Origin: Microbulbifer taiwanensis
GTDB lineage: Bacteria > Pseudomonadota > Gammaproteobacteria > Pseudomonadales > Cellvibrionaceae
DNA: 64,000 bases
Assembly (NCBI RefSeq): GCF_014904815.1
Contig: NZ_JACZFR010000035.1
Location: 37,844 to 101,843 of the forward strand
Direction of reading: 5' to 3'
Shown: piece after piece, positions 17,588 through 24,300 of the stretch
Layout of the letters: each line of letters starts with the position of its first letter
How positions within the stretch are numbered: the stretch's first letter is position 1
The notes under the pieces: generated by a model
The model's database searches: none
What the model saw: only the letters and a program-made list of their open reading frames with translations
Told to the model about the DNA's origin: nothing
Translations under genes and position numbers: made by a program

Positions 17588-18737
17588 CACCCTGCGCCGC
17601 TGCGCCGGCGCCCTGCTGCTTCTGACACCGCTGGCCGCTCTTGCCGCTGTGTTGCCGGAAGAGCGCGCCGACACCATGTACCACTCCTACAGCGGCGGCG
17701 GTGTCACCATCGACGGCCCTTCAGTGCTGGTGCGCAAGAATGTCGGCAGCAACCTGTCGCTTTCCGCCAACTATTACGTGGACATGATTTCCGGTGCCTC
17801 CATCGATGTGGAGGCCACGGCCAGTCGCTACTCCGAACAGCGCGACGAATACTCCCTGGGCGCCGACTACCTGGTGGACAAGACCACCCTCAGCCTCGGC
17901 TACACCAACAGCGCCGAGAACGATTACGAAGCGGAGACGGTTTCCTTCGCTGTCAGCCAGGCTTTCTTCGGCGATCTCAGTACCCTGGACCTGCGTGTCA
18001 GCATGGGTAACGACGATGTGTTCCGCAATGGCGACGACAACTTCGCCGCCCAGGCGGAACACCGCCGTTACTCCCTCAGTTGGAACCAGATACTGACCAC
18101 CAAGCTGATCGCCGAGCTGAGCGTGGAGACGGTTGCCGATGAGGGTTTCCTCAACAATCCCTATCGCAGCGTGCGCTACCTGGACCCGGCCTCCGGCAGC
18201 GGCTTCAGCTACCAGCCGGAGCTCTACCCGACCACCCGCAACAGCGACGCCGTGGCGATCCGCACCAAATACCGCCTGCCCTATAGGGCGGCGCTGAAGG
18301 GCGAATACCGCCACTACGCCGACAGCTGGGGCATAGTCGCCGACAATATCGAATTCCGCTACACCCACCCGCTGGAGGAAAAGGACCAGTGGATTTTCGA
18401 GGGCAAGCTGCGCTTCTACCAGCAGACAGGTGCCGATTTCTACAGCGATCTCTTCCCCTACCTGAACGCGACCAACTTCCGCGCGCGGGACAAGGAACTG
18501 AGCGATTTCAGCAGCGTCGCCTTCGGTGTCGGCGTCTCCTATGTGCTGCCGGACCGCTGGTCCCTGTTCGACCGCAAGAACACGGTCAACCTCTACTGGG
18601 ACCATATACTCTTCGACTACGACAACTTCCGCGATGTAACGGTGCACGGAGATGATACCGATATCAACCCGGGTGAGGAGCCGAGCTACAGCTTCGGCGC
18701 CAATGTGATACGCCTCTTCTGGTCCGTGTGGCTCTAG
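17574..18737 (+). CDS. DUF3570 outer-membrane barrel, candidate flavoprotein
   Basis: 387 residues from GTG at 17574, overlapping the DUF4266 gene. After the signal (LLLLTPLAALAAV) the protein is a large beta-barrel of alternating aromatic strands ending in FWSVWL. Residues 70-76 read DMISGAS, matching the D-x-x-[ST]-G-A-[ST] pattern that ApbE enzymes flavinylate; Ser76 would carry the FMN. With apbE, TlpA and DUF4266 nearby, an outer-membrane flavin-dependent electron-transfer role is a reasonable hypothesis. It is the last gene of the plus-strand operon. Confidence 0.82.
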   Translation: MAVTNTLRRCAGALLLLTPLAALAAVLPEERADTMYHSYSGGGVTIDGPSVLVRKNVGSNLSLSANYYVDMISGASIDVEATASRYSEQRDEYSLGADYLVDKTTLSLGYTNSAENDYEAETVSFAVSQAFFGDLSTLDLRVSMGNDDVFRNGDDNFAAQAEHRRYSLSWNQILTTKLIAELSVETVADEGFLNNPYRSVRYLDPASGSGFSYQPELYPTTRNSDAVAIRTKYRLPYRAALKGEYRHYADSWGIVADNIEFRYTHPLEEKDQWIFEGKLRFYQQTGADFYSDLFPYLNATNFRARDKELSDFSSVAFGVGVSYVLPDRWSLFDRKNTVNLYWDHILFDYDNFRDVTVHGDDTDINPGEEPSYSFGANVIRLFWSVWL

Positions 18738-18778
18738 GCTAAAAAGAACGGATAACGGATTTCTGCGAGGAGATGCCG

Positions 18779-19345
18779 ATGGCGAGAGTACTGGTTCCGA
18801 TAGCCGACGGTTCCGAGGAAATCGAAGCCGTTACCATCGTCGATGTGCTGCGCCGCGCAAAGGCCGAGGTCACCCTGGCCTCGGTGATGCCGAGCCCGCG
18901 TATCACCGCCTCCCGCGGCCTGGTCATTGAGGCTGATTGCCTGCTCGAGGAGTGCGCCGATGTTCCGTGGGATCTTATCGCCCTGCCCGGCGGCATGCCA
19001 GGGGCAGAGCACCTGCATGACTGCGAGCTACTGATCAAGCTGATTACCAGTCAACTGGATTCCGGCCGCTGGCTGGGCGCCATCTGTGCGTCGCCGGCGG
19101 TGGTATTGGGCCGGCGTGGACTGATATCAGCTTATCGCGCTACCTGCCACGGCGGTTTCCGCGAGGAGCTGGGCGGCCAGGTCAGGGAGGCAAGTGACGA
19201 TAGGGTGGTGATCGATCGCAAGCTGGTCACCAGCCAGGCACCGGGTACTGCGATGGACTTTGCATTGCAGCTCGCCAATTGCCTGTATGGGGAGGCGGTG
19301 GCCAGGTCCATTGCGGAGCCGATGTCGGTGGGGTTTCCCCGATAG
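18779..19345 (+). CDS. yajL: DJ-1/PfpI family protein (YajL-like)
   Basis: About 188 residues. I chose the ATG at 18779 because AGGAG sits 6 nt before it; the ATG at 18773 directly abuts that motif. It shows the DJ-1 hallmarks GSEEIEAV, ALPGGMPGAEHL and the nucleophile elbow AICASPA with its reactive Cys. Family members act as protein-repair or redox-stress proteins (deglycase activity is debated). It is separated from the redox operon by about 40 nt and may be partly co-transcribed. Confidence 0.88.
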   Translation: MARVLVPIADGSEEIEAVTIVDVLRRAKAEVTLASVMPSPRITASRGLVIEADCLLEECADVPWDLIALPGGMPGAEHLHDCELLIKLITSQLDSGRWLGAICASPAVVLGRRGLISAYRATCHGGFREELGGQVREASDDRVVIDRKLVTSQAPGTAMDFALQLANCLYGEAVARSIAEPMSVGFPR

Positions 19346-19494
19346 ACAGCCACAAAAATCTACCTATCCCGTTATGGCGAATCATTCGCCAAACGCCAAT
19401 TCCCACAGACAGGTTAGTAAGCGGGACTTCCCTGTTCCGCTGAGCTTCGAATTGTTTCGGGGATTCGAAGACTCCCGATAAAAATGCCTCTGTT

Positions 19495-19527
19495 TTGCCC
19501 CGCGGGCAATAGCCCCAAGGGGCTATT
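19495..19527. terminator. Tandem hairpins between convergent genes
   Basis: Two adjacent perfect palindromes, TTGCCC-CGC-GGGCAA (19495-19509) and AATAGCCCC-AA-GGGGCTATT (19508-19527), lie between the ends of yajL and the LuxR-type gene. No strong T-tract follows, so termination is inferred from position and structure. Confidence 0.45.
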
Positions 19528-19550
19528 CTGTCGGAAGATCCGCATGAATC

Positions 19551-20333
19551 TTACAGCAATCCCTCGGTAATACATTTTGCGACCAGCTGCCCGCTATTTT
19601 TGCAGTCTGATTTTTGCAGAATGCTTTTGCGGTGGTTCTTGACAGTATTGATAGCAATGCACAGCTGGTCGGCAATTTCTGCACTGGTAAGACCCTGCGA
19701 CATCAATCTGACCACATCCATTTCCCGTTTGCTGAACATTGGCTTGGTTGCCGGGGGAAGTCGGTTCTCATCCATGACACTGATATTCAGGAAAGAAGGT
19801 TCTCCGAGCATACCAATGATGGAAAGCCGGTAGTTGTTCTTGTCTGTCAGGTGGCTAATATTGGTGTGGATATTCAAGGCTTTAGATTGGAGACCCTCTT
19901 TATTCGTCGTAAGCATGATCGCCTGATGATTGAACAGTTGATAGGAGCCATCGGCTGTCTTGAAGCGGAAACAGTATGAAACCTTATACTTTTTTCGGTT
20001 ATCCGGTGCCACCTGACCCATCAATAACTCGAAAGCCTTGGCTTCGGCTTTCGACACAAAGTCCATGTCGTCCGGGTGTACCTGGTCGAGAATATCGGGG
20101 AATGTAACCGTATAGGGATCCAGCCCGTGGATTTCCCTGATGCTCGGGCTAACCAGGTCCAGTTTCATTCGCGCGCCGCTAGTGTCGAGAACGTAAAAGT
20201 AACAGGGCCCGTTGCTGAATACGGAAGAAATCAGCTTGTCAATTTCAAGCCGGTTTAGTTCCACCCTACTTGCACTGAGGTTCTGCCGGTTATCTTCCCA
20301 TACAGCTTTGAGTAATTGGGTATTCGGCCGCAT
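19551..20333 (-). CDS. PAS-type LuxR-family transcription regulator
   Basis: 260 residues. The N-terminal half resembles a PAS/PAC sensor fold (CYFYVLDTSGARMKLDLVSP, YCFRFKTADGSYQLFNHQAI). The C-terminus is a GerE/LuxR helix-turn-helix (SKREMDVVRLMSQGLTSAEI, CIAINTVKNHRKSILQKSD). It is divergent from the acyltransferase-HDO gene pair across about 430 nt, so it is the likely regulator of that cassette. The regulator does not show the classic AHL-binding domain of LuxR. A TGTGA-N6-TCACA palindrome lies 63 nt upstream of its start. The region is AT-richer than the core chromosome. Confidence 0.85.
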   Translation of the reverse strand: MRPNTQLLKAVWEDNRQNLSASRVELNRLEIDKLISSVFSNGPCYFYVLDTSGARMKLDLVSPSIREIHGLDPYTVTFPDILDQVHPDDMDFVSKAEAKAFELLMGQVAPDNRKKYKVSYCFRFKTADGSYQLFNHQAIMLTTNKEGLQSKALNIHTNISHLTDKNNYRLSIIGMLGEPSFLNISVMDENRLPPATKPMFSKREMDVVRLMSQGLTSAEIADQLCIAINTVKNHRKSILQKSDCKNSGQLVAKCITEGLL

Positions 20334-20756
20334 AGATTTTTTGCCGTTTGGTGACTTTGAGCGAAAATCGGAAAGGATCTGACTTGCGCCAGTTTTGTGA
20401 TATGTGTCACATATCGTTTTATTTGTACTACAAGCAGATTACTCTTAGCAACTACCTGATTATTTCCGTTTGTTAGGTTTGCTTCAGCATTCCTACGGTT
20501 TGGTTATCGAGGTTGAGCAGAAAGGATGCAGAGGCGAAAAAGTCAGGTTTGATCGCTGAGAAAATAGATAGCTTTGGTATTTTCAGAGGTAATGACGCAA
20601 CAACAATAACGTATTCCGCTAGTTGCCGGAGAGGCATTCTTGGTATTGATTCGAGTACATTTCGCTTGCGGCTCTTATTCATTGGAGCTCAATATTATCA
20701 ATTGGCGTCAGGTAAGTGGCGGTTAACGCTTACCGGGTAAGTCGTTAAGAATATAA
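20334..20756. promoter_or_regulatory. AT-rich intergenic region between LuxR and acyltransferase genes
   Basis: About 420 nt without a convincing gene. It contains the CRP-like palindrome at 20396-20411 and must hold both divergent promoters. A 69-codon minus-strand open frame at 20473-20682 has no recognisable features and no good ribosome binding site. Confidence 0.5.
20396..20411. promoter_or_regulatory. CRP/Vfr-like palindromic operator
   Basis: TGTGA-TATGTG-TCACA is an exact match to the CRP consensus TGTGA-N6-TCACA. It overlaps a slightly longer palindrome (20399-20415, GATATGTG-T-CACATATC). It lies 63 nt upstream of the LuxR-type start and about 350 nt upstream of the acyltransferase. 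It could serve CRP/Vfr or the LuxR-type protein itself. Confidence 0.6.
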
Positions 20757-20891
20757 AAGTATGGAATTTGTAGTTTTTCAGGTAGTTGCGTTGAAACAGG
20801 GGCACTTGAATATCATGAGTCGGCATTTGATACATGGCACCGCGTATGGACAGATGCTTTTAGGAATCAATTCGATCTGCCGAATAAGGTT

Positions 20892-21431
20892 GTGTACTCA
20901 GACGATTTTACTCGCCAGAGTTTCTGGGTGGGGGCATTCGAATCTGGACACTGTGCGGCGCTGCTTGCATTCCGCTCAATCAATTTGGCTTCCCCATCCA
21001 GCTTCAAGGATAGCTGGTTCCAATTTATCCCCGAGGAATCCCTGCTAGATGCCTTGGCAGATAAACCGCGCCGCGGATTTATCATAAATAATGCCACGGT
21101 GGATTTCCCTTATCGTGGGGGGGATTTGCTCTACGCGTTGATAATTGCAGGAAGCGCAATGGCGTTACGAATTGGTTTTGACAGAATGCTTAGTCTCACC
21201 AATGACAGTAGGGGAGTCGACAAATTATGTCGTGCAGTTGATGGAGTGGAAGTCAGGAAATACATACCTGTTTACAATGTGGGCGCAACATTTTTCAAAT
21301 TTTCACCAGATGCTGTCAGGTCCGCTATATTGCGGGCTCCATCATCAATACTCAATCAAGTTAAAGAAGCAAGAATATTGATCGGAGAGGAAAAAGTATC
21401 CTATGGAGACAATGAAGAAGCTATCGCTTAA
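20892..21431 (+). CDS. FeeM/LuxI-like GNAT acyltransferase, 5' end uncertain
   Basis: 179 residues from GTG at 20892, but the same frame is open back to 20757 and reads like protein (TWHRVWTDAFRNQFDLP), with no ATG, GTG or TTG in that stretch. One extra T in the T5 run at 20774-20778 would join the ATG at 20761 to this frame, so a 1-nt deletion or sequencing error is likely. Features of a GNAT/N-acyl-amino-acid synthase fold: WVGAFESGHCAALLAFRSI, then VDFPYRGGDLLYALIIAG as the acyl-CoA/ACP-binding loop, and later GVDKLCRAVDG. It overlaps the HDO gene. It may make an N-acylated small molecule; the substrate is unknown. Confidence 0.65.
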   Translation: MYSDDFTRQSFWVGAFESGHCAALLAFRSINLASPSSFKDSWFQFIPEESLLDALADKPRRGFIINNATVDFPYRGGDLLYALIIAGSAMALRIGFDRMLSLTNDSRGVDKLCRAVDGVEVRKYIPVYNVGATFFKFSPDAVRSAILRAPSSILNQVKEARILIGEEKVSYGDNEEAIA

Positions 21432-22035
21432 TGTCCTAGAGGAATTCCTAAGTGGGTTGCCCTGGGAGAGCTCGAATTTTTATGAGGCCTGGTTGGCACA
21501 GACATATTATTACACGAGTCACTCCACCAGATTGCTGGAATTTTGCGGATTCTATACGAAAGATAAAGGTGCCGCCGAAAGATACCGGGAGCATAGAGAA
21601 GAGGAGCATGGGCATGAGCGCATTGCGCTTTCAGACCTTAAGCGCCTTGGCGGTGATATTGCTCTACATGGTGAGCATCTCAGTACCCGGAAGTTTTATT
21701 GGCAGCAGTATGAAATTATTCGTCATCAAGGTGACAGGCCATTTTTGGGGTACGTTCTGATGCTAGAGCTTCTGGCGAGAGATTACGGTCCCGGGATTTT
21801 TGAAGAGGTATCTGCTGCACACGGAGATCGCTGCGCAAACTTTTTGAAAATTCACATAGAAGAAGATATCGATCACGTAGAGAGCGCTGCCCAGCTGCTC
21901 CAATCATTCTCTGCGGAAGAACAGGCGGCAGTCGTCGATAACTTTAACTGGTCACTTGATTGCTATCGGGCAATTCTCAAAGACTGTGTCAGTTTTGCAG
22001 ATGTGCGGAGAGAGTCCGAGGCTGAATCAGTTTGA
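21403..22035 (+). CDS. Heme-oxygenase-like (HDO) iron-containing oxidase
   Basis: 210 residues, all-helical, with the ligand pattern of HDO diiron enzymes such as UndA and CADD: E68-x2-H71, E122 (LMLELLARDYG) and H151-x3-D155-x2-H158 (HIEEDIDHVE). HDO enzymes perform N-oxygenation, desaturation or C-C cleavage on amino or fatty acids. Its start overlaps the acyltransferase by 29 nt, so the two are co-translated and probably act on the same metabolite. The next feature downstream is the prophage boundary. The substrate is unknown. Confidence 0.75.
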   Translation: METMKKLSLNVLEEFLSGLPWESSNFYEAWLAQTYYYTSHSTRLLEFCGFYTKDKGAAERYREHREEEHGHERIALSDLKRLGGDIALHGEHLSTRKFYWQQYEIIRHQGDRPFLGYVLMLELLARDYGPGIFEEVSAAHGDRCANFLKIHIEEDIDHVESAAQLLQSFSAEEQAAVVDNFNWSLDCYRAILKDCVSFADVRRESEAESV

Positions 22036-22073
22036 CCGCTTCTCAGGACTGCAGGTGGGATTTCGGAAGAAAT

Positions 22074-22097
22074 AAAAAACCCCGGCAGTGCCGGGGC
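22074..22097 (-). terminator. Original tRNA-Phe terminator left at attL
   Basis: On the minus strand, a 7-bp GC stem (CCCCGGC/GCCGGGG, 22080-22096) is followed by six T. It lies directly beyond the tRNA-Phe 3' fragment, so it was the terminator of the tRNA gene before phage insertion. Confidence 0.8.
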
Positions 22098-22106
22098 TTT
22101 CAGAAT

Positions 22107-22156
22107 ATGGTGCCCAGAGGCGGAATCGAACCACCGACACGGGGATTTTCAATCCC
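22107..22156 (-). other. attL: 3' fragment of tRNA-Phe
   Basis: Identical over 50 bp to 59747-59796, covering the anticodon loop to the encoded CCA. The repeat breaks after AATCCC, where the tRNA 5' half is missing, so this copy cannot make a tRNA. The intact gene is at the right end. Confidence 0.95.
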
Positions 22157-22193
22157 TCAGAAAGCGACACGTTAAGACCTTTTTGACCACAAA

Positions 22194-23276
22194 TCAATGG
22201 CTTACGGCCTTCCTTGCGCACGTTTCGCCCTCTTTCTGCTCGTTTTGATGGACGGATTGTGGACGGTCCAGTTGGGCCAGCGGATTCTTAGTGGTCGCGT
22301 CTGCCAAGTGCTTGGGAGCCAGTTTGGCGTACCGGATGGTCATGGCCAAGGTCTTGTGCCCCAGGATGTCTTTGAGCTTCAGGATATTGCCGTCATCCAT
22401 CACATAGTGGCTGGCGAATGTGTGGCGAAGTACGTGGGTCATCTGGCCGTCGGGTAGGTGAATGCCCAGCCGCTCTATTGCTCCCCTGAAGGCCTGGTGG
22501 CTAGTGCCCTGGAAGAGGCGCCCGATTCGGGGGCGCCCCCGGCGCAGGTCTTCTTCCAGCTCAGAACTAATTGGGACCGCCCGCGCCTTGCTGTTCTTCG
22601 TTTTAATGTAGTGCACTTTCCCCTGGCGGACTTGCTCGGCCCGCAAGTTCTCCGCCTCACCCCAGCGAGCGCCGGTGGCTAGGCAAAGACGGGCGATCAG
22701 CAATACATCAGGATTGCGAGACCTCTCCAGCTCTTCCAGCAGCGCGCGCATCTCCGACAGCTCCAGATACACCAGTTCCTGCTCATCCAGGCGGATCTTC
22801 GGCACGTTCTTCAGGGGATTGTCCAGCTTCCAGTTCCGGAGCTTTATCAGGGTGCCAAATACGGCTGACAGGTAAGCGTGTTCGTGGTTGACGTTGTTGG
22901 GTGAAATCAGCTTATCCCGCTTTTCCTGTTTTTCTTCCAACCTCTGATTACGATAACGCAGAAAATCTTCACCGGTGAAGGTACGGGCCACTGGATTGCC
23001 CAGCCGTTTGCAAATGGCCTCCAGCTTGCCTTTCCTCTTTTTTCCGTCTTTGAGGGTGTGACCATGGAGGTTGTACCAATCCTCAACCAGGTCCTCCAGC
23101 CTGCGCTTGTCCTTTACCGGAGGTTTCCAGTCGCCCTGGTTGCCCAGCGCTTTCTGGTCGATCTCAAACTGTTCAGCCTCCCGCTTTTTGCGGAAAATTC
23201 GCCTCAGGCGCGGGCCGCCAACGCCTTCGGGCCTGACATCTGCTTCCCATCCGGACTTTACTTTCCTGATAGCCAT
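22194..23276 (-). CDS. int: Phage tyrosine recombinase (integrase)
   Basis: 360 residues. The N-terminus has an arm-binding-like segment (MAIRKVKSGWEADVRPEG), then a SAM-like core-binding domain, then the catalytic domain with Arg in ATGARWGEAENLR, Lys in IKTKNSKARAVPIS, H-x-x-R in HVLRHTFASH, His in LGHKTLAMT and the Tyr nucleophile in IRYAKLAPKH. It resembles P2/HP1-group integrases and sits 38 nt from attL, reading toward it. The 3' end of the gene holds one copy of a 20-bp repeat found again near attR, probably an arm site. Confidence 0.95.
   Translation of the reverse strand: MAIRKVKSGWEADVRPEGVGGPRLRRIFRKKREAEQFEIDQKALGNQGDWKPPVKDKRRLEDLVEDWYNLHGHTLKDGKKRKGKLEAICKRLGNPVARTFTGEDFLRYRNQRLEEKQEKRDKLISPNNVNHEHAYLSAVFGTLIKLRNWKLDNPLKNVPKIRLDEQELVYLELSEMRALLEELERSRNPDVLLIARLCLATGARWGEAENLRAEQVRQGKVHYIKTKNSKARAVPISSELEEDLRRGRPRIGRLFQGTSHQAFRGAIERLGIHLPDGQMTHVLRHTFASHYVMDDGNILKLKDILGHKTLAMTIRYAKLAPKHLADATTKNPLAQLDRPQSVHQNEQKEGETCARKAVSH
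22249..22268. repeat. Putative integrase arm site, left copy
   Basis: TGGACGGATTGTGGACGGTC, itself an imperfect tandem of GGACGG. The identical 20 bp occurs in the same orientation at 59648-59667. The two copies lie 92 and 79 bp from the att repeats, as expected of arm-type sites flanking attP. Confidence 0.6.
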
Positions 23277-23300
23277 TCACATTCCCTCGCAGGCGACCGA

Positions 23301-23618
23301 CTACTTCAGCTTTTCTTCCAGGTAAAACCCCGGCGGGATCTGACCGGCCTCGATCTTCGCGGCTATCAATCGGCATAGCTTCTCTTGGCTGCTTTTCAGA
23401 TCTTCCATGACGATATCGCCCTCATATGTCAGCCAGGGCATCAGCTCGGGGAACATCTGGCCGATCTTGGCGAACTCATCCTCGCCCATTTTGGCGTTCA
23501 GCTGCTCGACGTTTCGCAACCGCACCCAATCGATTCCCACCAGCTCGCCGAACTCGTTCCTGGTCAGCCCCATCAGTTCGCGCACGGCCTTCATGCGCTG
23601 TCCAGCTCTTAGCTTCAT
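23301..23618 (-). CDS. Phage HTH repressor-like protein
   Basis: 105 residues from the ATG at 23618; an open frame extends to 23759 but through AT-rich regulatory DNA. Residues 1-45 form a helix-turn-helix (RELMGLTRNEFGELVGIDWV), followed by a helical tail (KLCRLIAAKIEAGQIPPGFY). It lies between integrase and the divergent excisionase-like gene, the position of the lysogeny repressor in HP1/P2-type phages. Its size suits a P2 C-like dimer with no protease domain. Confidence 0.7.
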   Translation of the reverse strand: MKLRAGQRMKAVRELMGLTRNEFGELVGIDWVRLRNVEQLNAKMGEDEFAKIGQMFPELMPWLTYEGDIVMEDLKSSQEKLCRLIAAKIEAGQIPPGFYLEEKLK

Positions 23619-23880
23619 TCTCTTTTTTGTTCCTTTTTTAATCAGCTTGGGCGCGACCCTGCGCCCACCGCACGTTCGCCCGCGTTTATACACGCGAGGG
23701 CATAACAATAGCAACTCTGACAGATAAAAGTTGCCCCTAAATGGATAAAAAATGGCCATATAAGCCCATCAATGAACAATAAATATCTTCGGAAGGCTAA
23801 AAATATATTGACGTGTTCATCAATAGATAAATATTATTCATTCCACGCTTAGACCACTATCAACACGGAGCAAAACAACA
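23619..23880. promoter_or_regulatory. Early divergent promoter/operator region of the prophage
   Basis: AT-rich 262 nt between repressor and excisionase-like genes. A plus-strand promoter is plausible: TTGACG (23808-23813), 18 nt, TATTAT (23832-23837). Two similar segments starting CATCAAT (near 23768 and 23818), each followed by ATAAATAT-like DNA, and an inverted TGAACA/TGTTCA pair could be operators. Confidence 0.5.
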
Positions 23881-24288
23881 ATGACCCAGCCACCTAGTCA
23901 GAGCGCCGCAACTGCTATCCGGCAGGTTCCTCCGGTACTCCTCCCCAGCCCAGTTATGACCCGCGAGCGATTTGCCGAGGTGTCCGGCCTGCGCGAAGGC
24001 CAGGTCCGTGGCCAGATCGAGCGCGGGCACCTGCCGGTATTCAGCATTGGCCGACTCTCCCTAGTGAACGTAGCCCTTCTGACCTGGCGGGAATTGGAGC
24101 TGGCGCCCTGCCCGGTAATGACCAAAGACGCCTTTGCCAAGGCATCCGGACTGCGGGAGCGGCAGGTAAAGGTCCAGATCGAACGTGGGAACCTGCCGGG
24201 AAAGACCATTGGCCGCCTCTCCTTGGTGGATGTCTCCGAACTGGTGCAGCGCTGCATATCACAAGCAAACAACGTCGTCGTCCTGTAG
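23881..24288 (+). CDS. Excisionase/Cox-like DNA-binding protein with duplicated domain
   Basis: 135 residues holding two tandem copies of a winged-helix, MerR/Cox-like domain: VMTRERFAEVSGLREGQVRG (about residues 25-65) and VMTKDAFAKASGLRERQVKV (about 79-119), each ending in IGRLSLV. Cox proteins of P2/HP1 repress lysogenic promoters and assist excision. The gene is the first of the early operon, divergent from the repressor. A single-domain relative is encoded at 59336-59548. A covalent dimer replacing homodimers is an inference. Confidence 0.75.
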   Translation: MTQPPSQSAATAIRQVPPVLLPSPVMTRERFAEVSGLREGQVRGQIERGHLPVFSIGRLSLVNVALLTWRELELAPCPVMTKDAFAKASGLRERQVKVQIERGNLPGKTIGRLSLVDVSELVQRCISQANNVVVL

Positions 24289-24300
24289 ACCGGAGCCTCC

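Noticed and set aside
20473..20682. A 69-codon minus-strand gene in the LuxR intergenic region
   Set aside because: No ribosome binding site or recognisable features.
22027..22221. A 64-codon minus-strand frame across attL
   Set aside because: It reads through the tRNA fragment and a terminator.
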